From the NCBI RefSeq assembly GCF_019649055.1, contig NW_026570406.1, positions 111,413 to 175,412 on the forward strand: a stretch of 64,000 bases of DNA. The letters run 5' to 3'. Shown here piece after piece: positions 1 to 9,051 of this stretch. A program made the position numbers and the translations under genes. A model generated the notes under the pieces. The model worked only from the letters and a program-made list of their open reading frames with translations. It made no database searches and was not told the origin of the DNA. The DNA comes from Paramacrobiotus metropolitanus. Taxonomy: Eukaryota; Tardigrada; Eutardigrada; Parachela; Macrobiotidae. Every line of letters begins with the position of its first letter. The first letter of the stretch is position 1.

Positions 1-4
1 GCCC

Positions 5-823
5 ATGTCTCCGGCTACAGAAGCTCGGATCATGGAAGCCATACCGGACACGGATGAATTGCCGAGTACGGTCGCGCCACATATAGTCAAATTGTTGGCC
101 CGAGTAGCGGAACTCATCACAGAGATGAGAGCCCGCAGAAACTTTTGCGTCGACAATAGTCAGGAAGCAAACGACTTGGATCGAGACATCCTGGCCTGGG
201 GAAATAACGCTCGGTTCATACGACGACTTTGTCATCCGGACGCCCCCCAAACGACCAGGACTCGACAACACCTGATTCGTACTACATCATGGTTGGAAAC
301 CAGGGTAAACGAGCACGAGGAAGAGAAGGAACGGGACAAGGAACAGGAGTCAACCAGCGTGGCAACAAACGCCATGGCTGAAAATCGGCCGTCTCGGATC
401 ACAAAGATCCAGACGGCTCGGAAACCAAGCTTCGACTCAGTCCGACTTCCACCTCCGGCCCCACCAGCCAAACCCGACCTTGAATGGATAAAAGCAGTCA
501 ACACACAGTTACTGCGAGCGGACGCTGTTATAGTCGAACTCCGAAAAATGATGGACGAAACCGACCAACGGAGTCCACAGTACTGTCAGATCGACATCAA
601 CCTCGGACACTTGGAGAACAACACCAAGGAAGCCCGATTTATCCTTCGACCAACAACAGTGTCGTCAGCTAAGAATCAGGAACGGCTGCAAACATTGGTA
701 GCCATGATCCAGTCTTTCGTAGACGACTTCTACAAGCGGAAGGAAGCGGAAGAGCAACGTAAGCTGAAGAGGCCGCCCTCTGCCAAAAAAGCCAAAGGTA
801 CAATCGGTCAAACCGACAGGTAG
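5..823 (+). CDS. Element ORF A, unrecognised protein (272 aa visible)
   Basis: ORF A starts at an ATG four bases into the window; the true start may lie upstream. The protein is mostly helical and charged. A Glu/Lys-rich linker lies near residues 95-125, a Pro-rich spacer near 145-160, and a conserved block near 185-225 contains QIDINLGHLENN followed by RFILRP. A basic tail contains PSAKKAKG. The same block and a similar Lys-rich tail occur in element 2 ORF A, so it is a real coding sequence. I recognise no family; position before ORF B suggests a structural (gag-like) role, but this is inference. It ends eight bases before the open frame of ORF B. Confidence 0.6.
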   Translation: MSPATEARIMEAIPDTDELPSTVAPHIVKLLARVAELITEMRARRNFCVDNSQEANDLDRDILAWGNNARFIRRLCHPDAPQTTRTRQHLIRTTSWLETRVNEHEEEKERDKEQESTSVATNAMAENRPSRITKIQTARKPSFDSVRLPPPAPPAKPDLEWIKAVNTQLLRADAVIVELRKMMDETDQRSPQYCQIDINLGHLENNTKEARFILRPTTVSSAKNQERLQTLVAMIQSFVDDFYKRKEAEEQRKLKRPPSAKKAKGTIGQTDR

Positions 824-831
824 TCCCACCG

Positions 832-1593
832 GTGAGTCACCAAGACGAGCCGATGGACGAAGTACCAGTACCACCACTTGAAGGCGACGATGAACCGATG
901 GATACTTCGGAGGAAGTCGGAACAACGGAAGTAACCCGACCTAAGCCCCTGGAACGACCTACAACGTTACCTGGGCTCTCACAAAGAGAACCACAGAGTG
1001 AACGAACACCTGACGGTCGACTTATCCTCCAACCAGGCGGATCGAACTCACCGAAGTTCGCACGGAAGCCGAAACCGACGGGTAACATCGAAGAGCACGG
1101 ACCACGAAGGCGGCTCTTCCCGTCGAAGTCGCCATCACCAGTCCCAGTCAGGACCAAGGAACAACTCTTGGAAATCCTGAAGGCGACTCCGTCTTCCCTA
1201 CCACCGGCTGAAGAGAAGCCGAGCCCGTCGCGGAAAGTGATGGGAGCAAAAGCCCTGTTTACTCCGGCCGTCCATAAGAAGCTAGTCGGCCAAGCCAAAA
1301 CGCTGGACCTTCAACGGATACTCTACGAAGCACAACTTCAAGGAGGTATCCGAGATCGGACCATGACAGAAGAGCAACAGACTCAAATGGCCCAGAAGAT
1401 CCATGCTACCATCCAGGATAGAGACAAAGTCCTGAGAAGGTTGGTTACTCTGAGATGCGGAAAGCAGGAGTTACGACAACTCCCGCTGGATACGAACATG
1501 ATCCAGACGATTCAGCGGCTCCGCAACCCGAGCATCAACCCGGGCGCTTACACATTGGAGATTCAACCTCGGCCTGGAGAAGAGGTTACCTGA
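832..1593 (+). pseudogene. Element ORF B, N-terminal segment
   Basis: This is the first open segment of ORF B. The frame is open from 832 (GTG); the first ATG is at 852. The residues QDEP just before MDE are also present in element 2 with only synonymous codon differences, so translation may enter upstream of that ATG. It has an acidic, Pro-rich N-terminus, a TLPGLSQ motif, and a helical block (VHKKLV to LRRLV, then LRQLPLD) near residues 150-225, all shared with element 2. It ends in a premature TGA: the aligned stretch near 1,586-1,601 has one extra base compared with element 2, which reads through. Function not recognised. Confidence 0.6.
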
Positions 1594-1609
1594 GAAGATT
1601 CCGATAACA

Positions 1610-2065
1610 ATGTCGGATAGCAGCGAAGATGAGGAGAACGCGGACAACATCGACTCCGACGACTCCATGCACCAAAAGGCAGCGGCACCTACGAAGGGAT
1701 CTATACCGAAACGAGGTAGATCGCCGGTAAAGCAGATTTCGCCGACTCGATCAGCATCCCAGCCGACTAAGCTGCCAAGTCAACCGACGACTGAGAAACC
1801 ACCTAGGTTCTCACCTCGGAACACCCCAACGAAACCAAAGAAAACCGAAGAAGCAATGGATACAACATCCCCTTCGGAAGCGCGAGTCGGAATTACGGTC
1901 GAAACGTCACCACAAAGGGACGAACCGACCTCCGTTCACTCTGGTCCACGTCTAACAATAGACGAGTCTCGAACGAACGAGTCGACGACCGAGTCGGTAA
2001 CATACCGACCAAACGGAGTACGGCCAAGGAGAAACCACCTCAAGACTCGTCGCGGAATTTCATGA
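1610..2065 (+). pseudogene. Element ORF B, second segment
   Basis: This segment continues ORF B after the +1 shift near 1,595. It is low-complexity and probably disordered: an acidic start (MSDSSEDEE), then Ser/Pro/Thr-rich sequence with SPVKQISP, RNTPTKP and MDTTSP, which are matched in element 2. The matching frame is lost near 2,030-2,045, and the homologous residues (EFHDD, then DLTRLEQDV and RRASIVGNT) continue in another frame at about 2,045-2,210 before shifting again into the frame of the 2,236-5,040 segment. Element 2 is continuous here, so these are lesions in this copy and not separate genes. Confidence 0.55.
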
Positions 2066-2235
2066 CGACCTAGCCTTACAACACGTAAAGGACTTGACGA
2101 GGTTGGAACAGGACGTCTGCATCGACATGGCGTACCCAGAGGATAGGGAACTCTGGCATTCGCTGAGAATCCGACGTGCCAGTATAGTCGGAAATACCAC
2201 GGAAGCTCGGCGACCACGACCGACTTACCGAGAAG

Positions 2236-5040
2236 ATGGCCGACGTGATGAAACGAATGGGAGAACATTACCGGGCGGAAAGGAGTCGACCTAAAGCCCT
2301 ACAAGAGGCTACGCCGACTCAGCGCAAAGCCACAGCCCCGGAACCCAAGTCGACTAAGAAGACGGTACAGCCATCCGTCGTTAAAATGAAAGTTCCCCTT
2401 TCGACCAGACAACCTTCCGTTCAGATCGACGACGATCAGGACATGAAGGTCATTAACTCGGCTAACTCCACGAAATCCCACAAGGATAAACGGAAGGCCA
2501 AGAAGGAAGCAGCAAAACAGTCTGCCAAGCCGCAAGCGACGGAAGTCCAGAAGAAACCAGCCAAGTCGGAAGCCAAGCAGCCGGCTAAACCGAAGTCGGA
2601 CTCCACGGTTAAGACGCCGAAGCCCAATCCGGCCAAGCGGCAGAAGTCATCCGACGACTTGGATATTTCGGATGCCGGCCCACAAAGGACCGAGCAGAAG
2701 GAGAAGGCTCAAGAACCGCACGACAAGGAGGCGGTCGAACGGAAATTTAAGGAAGTCATGGAACGAACCGGCATAAAGCCGGCTAAGACTTCAGGAGGTC
2801 GGCTACGAAACCCACCAAGACCACCGACTCCGCCCGAACAATCTCAGCCTTCTACATCCAAGCAACAGTCCGATGTAGAATCCGACCAGGCCTCGGACAT
2901 TGAAGATAAGGATTCAATCTCCGACCACGGAGATGGGGATCCCTATGAAGGATTTAAAGGCGACATGAAAGAAATGTTTAACCATGGAGCGGACACCGAC
3001 GAATCCCAGTGGCCAGCTCCAGACGATATACGAGAGCGTCTTCCGGACGAACAGCCGGAGGACCCGGTCGACACATTAATCCGCACAGTCCGCGTACATG
3101 TCGAAGTCGTCCGTAGTATTCGGAGTGCCAAGGAAAATGGCAGGGACATCTACCAATCCCTGGTACAAGACTTGTCGAATAACATACAAGTCGAAGGCGA
3201 AACCGGAAAGTGGTTAACGCATCAACTTATGATGCAGATCGTCGCCTGGACCCTCGACTATGGATTAGCAGTCGCCGTCCACCGACAATGGGGACGGATG
3301 GCTGAACTTATCCAACCAGATCTTATCAAGTCACTCAAGAGTGCAGCAGCAAGGAACGCGGATGACACACCGACTAGAATTGCACGGTGTATCGGATATA
3401 TTCGGAACCCCCGCGGATCGACTCTGGTTCAAATTGCCCGTGTATACAACGTGATGTACATGGACAAGAAGGGGAACATTGACGAAATTATCACGTATAG
3501 GATAGGCGAACGAATCGCGCTCCTGGTCGAGAAACATACTCTCCAGACAACTAATGCGGAACGCGATGTGCCAGTTCGGTATACTGTGCCAAACTTCATA
3601 CCGGAACAACATCGGCGCGAATTTAACCTCCGGATGTCTTACGTCAACACGGACAAACCTCCGGCGGACACGGAACCGACTGAAGAATACAGCGACTCCA
3701 ACGAACAACCGTCGGAAGACGCAGCCCAACTGCTGCATATAGCTCGGACGGCTGGACAGTCGTCACAAAGACGAGTCCAAGCCTTGACCCGACCTCGAGC
3801 ACCGCACGAACCGACAACATATGTCGGCACGGCATCGGCTCCGGCGGGACGAGCAAGCACAGCCAAACCAACTCGGAGTGCGAAGGGACGGTTCATACCG
3901 AAGGACGTACAGTCACTTCCACCGTCCTCACCGATGGAAATTTCGCCGGAACCAGAGGACTTGACCCAACGAAAGGGAAAGTCGAAGTCGACTAAAACGA
4001 AGTCGACTAAGCCGACTAAGAAGAAGGAACCGAAGTCATCCGAGCTGATCTCGTCATCCGAGGAAGAAACCGAAGACGATGACGACGACGACGACGAAGA
4101 TTTCCGAACACCCGGAAATGGATCGCCGAAGGATGACGACGACGACGACGATGGAAACGGTAAACCCCCACCACCGTCGAGCTCGGCACCCCAACAGCAG
4201 GCCGAACCGGAGATACCGGCTAAACAACCTGAAGAGAAGGATAGCGGCGACAAGGCCGACGACTCCAAGAGTAACGAAGACGATGGCGGAGTATACGTCC
4301 CTCGTCAGTACGGTAAACGAGTACCACTGACGCCCGACTCCGACCACCAGCCACTTCGCTCGGACTTTCATGAGGATATGATAGAAGTCCTACCAGACGA
4401 CATTCCCCCACTGGTCAACGTTAGGTTGAAGTATACCGGCATTAAATCGGCTTCGAAACCCAAGCCGAGTGTCTCGGAATATGACGCCGGATGGATGTAC
4501 ACATTCGCCGCTCTGAAGGCCTTGGCCACACGTGGACCAAAGTTCGCCACACCAAGAATCGCCTTCAAACTCCTCCAACACTGGAAGGTAGATGAGACGG
4601 GCGATTGGCGACAACTCAGCCAGAACAACGTGCGACACTACTGCGACCTAGGATACCATGCAGGGAAGCTGATACGTACATATACCAGCGGAAAGCGGAT
4701 GTACTACGAGTTCCCACCGGCTAAGAAAGACCCGGCTCCTTCAACATATGAAGGATGGATACACGCTATTGAAGCATGCATGGAAATGTCCTGGCACCCT
4801 GACGGACTTACCCGCGGAGAAATACTCCACCAACTTATAGCGCGGTTTGAGTTCCAGTGGACATCAACGGAACCACAGCTGGTCGATCCCAAATACAATG
4901 CCAAACCGGACACGATTGCCGGACGGAAAAAGTACTCCCTGGACGACGAACTAGAATTCGTCATATCGAAGGCACTCTACCAACAACGATTCGCCACGAA
5001 CACCGATAAAACCCAGGCGGTCAACGGTTCATCGCCTTAA
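2236..5040 (+). CDS. Element ORF B, main segment (934 aa), unrecognised
   Basis: This is the largest intact part of ORF B; the ATG at 2,236 is internal to the ancestral frame. Layout: Lys/Ala/Pro-rich basic stretch (about 1-190); acidic linker; a conserved helical domain at about 275-480 (landmarks VHVEVVRSI, AVHRQWGRMAEL, RCIGYIRNPRGS, FNLRMSYVN); Pro/Lys linker; Asp runs at about 615-650; and a conserved C-terminal domain at about 725-920 (WMYTFAALKALATRGPKFATP, split as WMYTFAALKALA and GPKFATP; RTYTSGKRMYYEF; YEGWIHAIEACM) that resembles two winged-helix-like modules. Both domains are well conserved in element 2, the linkers poorly. No polymerase, nuclease or protease motif is visible. 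A capsid or nucleic-acid-binding role is conceivable but not shown. Confidence 0.65.
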   Translation: MADVMKRMGEHYRAERSRPKALQEATPTQRKATAPEPKSTKKTVQPSVVKMKVPLSTRQPSVQIDDDQDMKVINSANSTKSHKDKRKAKKEAAKQSAKPQATEVQKKPAKSEAKQPAKPKSDSTVKTPKPNPAKRQKSSDDLDISDAGPQRTEQKEKAQEPHDKEAVERKFKEVMERTGIKPAKTSGGRLRNPPRPPTPPEQSQPSTSKQQSDVESDQASDIEDKDSISDHGDGDPYEGFKGDMKEMFNHGADTDESQWPAPDDIRERLPDEQPEDPVDTLIRTVRVHVEVVRSIRSAKENGRDIYQSLVQDLSNNIQVEGETGKWLTHQLMMQIVAWTLDYGLAVAVHRQWGRMAELIQPDLIKSLKSAAARNADDTPTRIARCIGYIRNPRGSTLVQIARVYNVMYMDKKGNIDEIITYRIGERIALLVEKHTLQTTNAERDVPVRYTVPNFIPEQHRREFNLRMSYVNTDKPPADTEPTEEYSDSNEQPSEDAAQLLHIARTAGQSSQRRVQALTRPRAPHEPTTYVGTASAPAGRASTAKPTRSAKGRFIPKDVQSLPPSSPMEISPEPEDLTQRKGKSKSTKTKSTKPTKKKEPKSSELISSSEEETEDDDDDDDEDFRTPGNGSPKDDDDDDDGNGKPPPPSSSAPQQQAEPEIPAKQPEEKDSGDKADDSKSNEDDGGVYVPRQYGKRVPLTPDSDHQPLRSDFHEDMIEVLPDDIPPLVNVRLKYTGIKSASKPKPSVSEYDAGWMYTFAALKALATRGPKFATPRIAFKLLQHWKVDETGDWRQLSQNNVRHYCDLGYHAGKLIRTYTSGKRMYYEFPPAKKDPAPSTYEGWIHAIEACMEMSWHPDGLTRGEILHQLIARFEFQWTSTEPQLVDPKYNAKPDTIAGRKKYSLDDELEFVISKALYQQRFATNTDKTQAVNGSSP

Positions 5041-5381
5041 ATCCATCAAATCACCGACATGGACATTTACCGAAGGAACGACCGACCTCGGCACAATCGA
5101 CCGAGTTGGCCGACTCGCACCAAGCAAGTCGGCTCGGGTCGCCAGAAGCGCCTACACGGGAATGAGGAAACGCAGAACGCGTTGGGAGAGGGGCATAACC
5201 GACCTCCTCCCATTGACACCACATAGGCGTCATCGACCAACAGAAGTCGACTTACCTCATTAGACGACCACAAAGGCGTCATGGACCAGTTCGAGAACCG
5301 ACCTGGCCCGACCGTAGTAATCATAGGGTGTAAATTATAGGATGCAACCGAGAAACGGTTTGCTGACTTTTGTTTTGACAG
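5041..5381 (+). promoter_or_regulatory. ORF B-C gap: three stem-loops and a splice acceptor
   Basis: This gap has no ORF. It holds three hairpins: 5,214-5,232 (arms TGAC.C / G.GTCA, loop CACATAG), 5,233-5,250 (TCGAC / GTCGA, loop CAACAGAA) and 5,263-5,280 (GACG.C / GCGTC with one bulge, loop CACAAAG). Element 2 has hairpins at the matching places with quite different but still paired arms. The gap ends in a pyrimidine-rich tract and AG at 5,380-5,381 (TTTTGTTTTGACAG), conserved in element 2 as TTTTGTTTTAACAG. This is a likely 3' splice site for ORF C. Confidence 0.65.
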
Positions 5382-7585
5382 ACTCGTACGGAAGAGCCCC
5401 GAACGGAAGCCTTCACGGTGGACTGCCAACAGTGCATGGATAACGCGACGAGGGACAACAACAGAATGCCCTGCGCGTTGTGCATCGTATCCTTTACGAA
5501 CGAACGAATTTCCGGCACCGGAGCGCAACACCGTGCTCAGGCGGCGGCACTTTACTTAAATGTTGTCGCTGGCAATTTGAGCGCATACCGGTACCTGGCC
5601 GGCAGAGAATACCTGATTAACCAACTGGAGTCATATGAACAGGACAATCTGGCTACAATTCAGCGACAACGAGCTCGCGACCCGAGATGGGAAGAAACTC
5701 GACCACCAGTCCTAACAAATAGGCTGTTCGAGTACCGTCAGATGCTGGACCTGCAACGTCAACTTGACGACCAGAAGAAGATAAAGGAGGTCGATAGGAA
5801 GATCGCCACAATGCGAGTTCATCCACCACCGACCGATTTTGAACCGGAAATAAAGATTCGGGTACAGACACCCACACAGGGTCTCCCGACAGTCGGAGAA
5901 TTAACTCCCACAATACGCGATGTTTTTGTCGGAGATCCGAACCGACCGATGACCGGCGCATCTATAACGATGATGATGAATATGCCGGATGGAACTCAAC
6001 AGCCAGTTACTTTCACACCGGCAACTCAGGAACAGTTGATGGCAATCCCACACAGGGCAACGCCAGTGGTCACACAGGCCCGTCCAACTGTTCCTCAGCA
6101 GATTCCCCAGCCCGGAAATCGGACTCAATCGGCGGCTCAACAACAGCAACGCCGATCCAGCAAGAACCTTGCAGGATATGACCTTCGACATCGGATCGGC
6201 CCAGTTGATCTTCGAGACAAAATCGAATCCCAACGAGCCGTTATCCGTGAAGCTGGAAAGGAGCCAACCAGAGCCCCACCAGTGAAACGAACCGGATCTG
6301 GAGAAACGGGAATCGGACTTACGGTCGACTTAACAAATAGGTCGAAACGTAATTTTGTCCCACCCGAACAGCAGCCGGAAGCGCAACAGGTGGAACCGGC
6401 GGCCGAAGTCCAAGCTGAACCAGCAGCTCAACAGGAGCAGATGGACGTTGATGTAGCCGATCAGATGGCACAACTGCCACAAGTAGAAGTGCCGATCCGA
6501 GAAGATCCTCGTTACGACCGCGCTCGACAACAAGGAATCGAGGTCGTTATGCTACACCCCACCGAACGGACAAACCACATTATGAATGTCATGAATTACG
6601 AGGAACGGAACCGACCACAAATCTGGCGGATGGTAGAAAACCTTCGTCAATTCCTCGTCCGATCCGGATATCAGACGCTGTTTGAGCAGCATCAGTGGCG
6701 ATCTGACTTCAACATGAACGCGCACACAGCGCCGAATGTCGAACACCCATATACACGATCGAATGCATTACCGTCGATGACCGACCCGGTTTTACTGAAC
6801 GTGCCCCTGTACAGCCCGGACGGAACACGTGCGAGCCAACTAGGAGCTCGGGAATACTCCCATGACGAGTTGGAGAGTATTGCCCAGTTTGTCATCACGG
6901 ACGCACACCCAGCCTTTGTAATCACCGCGGCTCGGGCAGCACTGGACTTAACCCAGTATCTTCCAGAAGGAGAAGTCGACATGGCCCAAGACGGAGTCAC
7001 GGCATTTCTGCGATTTATCTTCGCAGCTCGACTTGGCAATTATTACTGCCATTACACATTATACGGCTTGTACCAGAACGAGATGATACCAGCGGCTGTG
7101 GAGACCCTCGTAGCCCAACTCGGCACACCGATGAGAAGTGTTATCCTAGCTGTCTGGATGCGTGACTTGCTGTACACCCACGAACGGTATGCGACAAAGT
7201 ATGCCTTTCGTGAGGATCACATAGATCCCAGCGACGACGATCCCAGCGACGACGGTTTATTAGCTGGTACCGTGAAAAGAAGACTCTGCCTAGCGGATTT
7301 AACTCGTCGCCCTACGAACCTTGGATGTCGGATGACATAGCACCTGGCGTACGACCATATGCGTTGCGACTCCGAAAACAAGCGGCTAAGGAATCGAGGA
7401 AGAGCAGGGCGGAGCGCCCAGGCCAAGAAACGGATGAGACTGACGAGATGTCTCAGCGGAGTGGCCCGGCGACTTGCAAACCAAGGGACCCAAATATACG
7501 GCCACATAACCGACCTGGCCCGGACGATGACGAAGAAGAAGATTACTTCGGCGGCGACAAACCCGTCGAAGTCCCACTCAGTTAA
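5382..7585 (+). CDS. Element ORF C, Cys-motif protein, probably spliced
   Basis: The frame opens directly after the acceptor AG at 5,381, and PRTE followed by a C-X2-C-X12-C-X2-C motif (Cys from about 5,424) is conserved with element 2. No ATG precedes the Cys motif, so the start codon probably comes from an upstream exon. After the Cys motif come a helical region (YLNVVAGN, then ISAYR in element 2 or LSAYR here), a Gln/Pro-rich middle, and a conserved helical C-terminal domain (AQFVITDAHPAFV, ARLGNYYCHY, LVAQLGTPMRSV). A frameshift at about 7,253-7,258 moves the tail into another frame. That tail holds MSDDIAPG and an acidic end (DDDEEEDYFGGD) that also ends element 2 ORF C, finishing at 7,585. 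Family not recognised. Cys spacing suits a zinc-binding site. Confidence 0.6.
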
Positions 7586-7810
7586 GATCGAGTTCCCACA
7601 CTGGAACTCGATCCCCCATTGGAATAACTTCAAGCAGGCATTGCCGAGAAACGGCACGGTCGAGAACCGACCTTCCGACTGAGAAACAGTTTAGCTGAGA
7701 AACAGCGCTGTCGAGAACCGACTTCGGAATGGACACTTCTCTTTAGTTCTTTTTTTTGGAAAATGACCAACCATGTACGCGGCGGACGTCAACGACGATT
7801 TTGCCAGAAA

Positions 7811-9051
7811 GCCGACTACACAAGTCGGCCGGATTCTTTGGTCGGACCCGGAAACGCGTGGTTAGACCCGGGTATTTCGGCTCTTTCACCGTACCGGTAC
7901 GTCCCCCAAGGAATCCCCTGGAACCAACTGGGCAACCGACCCCAGTTCCCCAGTTTGGCAAAGACAGATCGTAACCACATCTGCTAACAAAGCAGATCGT
8001 CAACCACGTTCTGCGACCATCGGAGCCAACAGAAGCCCCAACCCGCGTTACATGGAGATTACTCCGGCCAACCGACTCCGGAGAAGAAACCGAGAGGATT
8101 ACGCTAACATGGCGCGGAACACGACGCTGCGCGCGTTCCACGCCATGTTTGCCAAGCACCCGTGGCCAACTTCGGAACCGGGTAGCCGAGCAGCCTTCAC
8201 CATTGTAAACAGCGGAAATCCCTCGGCCGAGCCGCCAACAGTGCAGGAAGACTCGGATTTGACTAGGTACAGGAGCCGACCACAAAGGTCGACTTCGTAC
8301 TTTGCCCATAACTTGGAGACATAATGGATACTGCTGCGCAAGTCGACCACAAAGGTCGGTTGTGCAAGCCGACCACAAAGATCGGTTTTGGAGACCCAAA
8401 CAGTTCGACCCGCAACGATGCAGACCGTTAAAACCACGATTCGCTACCTTTAGACGACCACAAAGATCGACTGAGTATGGTAGCCGACCGACAGAAGTCG
8501 ACTATGGAGAATGGATGGAAGCTGGCAGTAGTCACGTGACAATTCAACCGGATTCTCCGTTTGAATCCAGACCTACAGGCTCTGTACCTGGAGATCAACC
8601 GCAGTCTCCCCCGGACGACATCGGGTAAACCAGCCGATTCACCGGTGACCACGACTACGCGCGTCCTCGAACGTGCTGCCATTCCCTGAAGAGGAACAGC
8701 GACGGTGATTTGGATACTGGTGTACCAACGACTCCGCCGCGACCTGCTTCCCCATGTCTCCAATGGAACATCCTAGGCGGACCGAGTTAGAATACTTGAT
8801 CTGCATCTCCTTAACGAACCCCGATGACGATGACCACCTGTCCGCAACAGTACCGGCCAGTCGGTCTTCGTCAGCGGCAAAGAAAAATTTCCCCGCGGAC
8901 GTGAGTCGTCTACCCCCAACAGAAGCGGCTAGGCGTCACAGGTTCGCGACAAAACAGAATGGAAGAAACGGATTTGACGACCTCAGGGACTTGCATGTGC
9001 ATGAAGTTTAAACCAAAGAGCTCGGCTCGGCAACCGGGGCCACAAAGACCC
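7811..9051 (+). repeat. Stem-loop family, element 1 downstream set
   Basis: This is a dispersed set of small hairpins. Typical form: CGAC, loop CACAAAG, GTCG. Members: 7,811-7,829 (GCCGAC / GTCGGC, loop TACACAA), 8,277-8,291, 8,344-8,358 (with an outer TGCGCA / TGTGCA stem), 8,369-8,385 (CCGA / TCGG, mismatched closing pair), 8,455-8,469, 8,485-8,500 (loop CGACAGAA, outer TAG / CTA) and 9,037-9,051 (GGG / CCC). The hairpins are shared with element 2, with changed stems. They read best as RNA structures in the element transcript. Confidence 0.6.
8052..8324 (+). CDS. Element ORF D, short conserved ORF (90 aa)
   Basis: This short ORF starts at ATG 8,052. Its first 50 residues (ITPANRLR, REDYANM, RNT.LR.FH, HPWPT) are matched by translation of element 2 near 27,200-27,320 on the minus strand, with several synonymous changes, so it is probably coding. 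The second half is not conserved. Its DNA also folds: CTCCGG / CCGGAG at 8,062-8,083 and a strong hairpin at 8,109-8,147 (CATGGCG / CGCCATG outside, GGAAC / GTTCC inside). Function unknown. It could be the 3' exon of a spliced product. Confidence 0.4.
   Translation: MEITPANRLRRRNREDYANMARNTTLRAFHAMFAKHPWPTSEPGSRAAFTIVNSGNPSAEPPTVQEDSDLTRYRSRPQRSTSYFAHNLET

Noticed and set aside
3639-4268. 209-codon minus-strand ORF rich in Ser
   Set aside because: It is the complement of the Asp/Glu- and Lys-rich part of ORF B; the poly-Ser comes from GAC/GAT repeats.
5-7585. Ordinary host multi-exon gene cluster instead of a mobile element
   Set aside because: A second diverged copy with identical order lies inverted at 23,440-35,880, and both end in matching TG...CA termini with a poly(A) signal.
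7743-8399. 218-codon minus-strand ORF in element 1, partly similar to a plus-strand ORF in element 2
   Set aside because: The similarity follows from nucleotide conservation of the element's untranslated region; the frame breaks and no start or splice sites support it.
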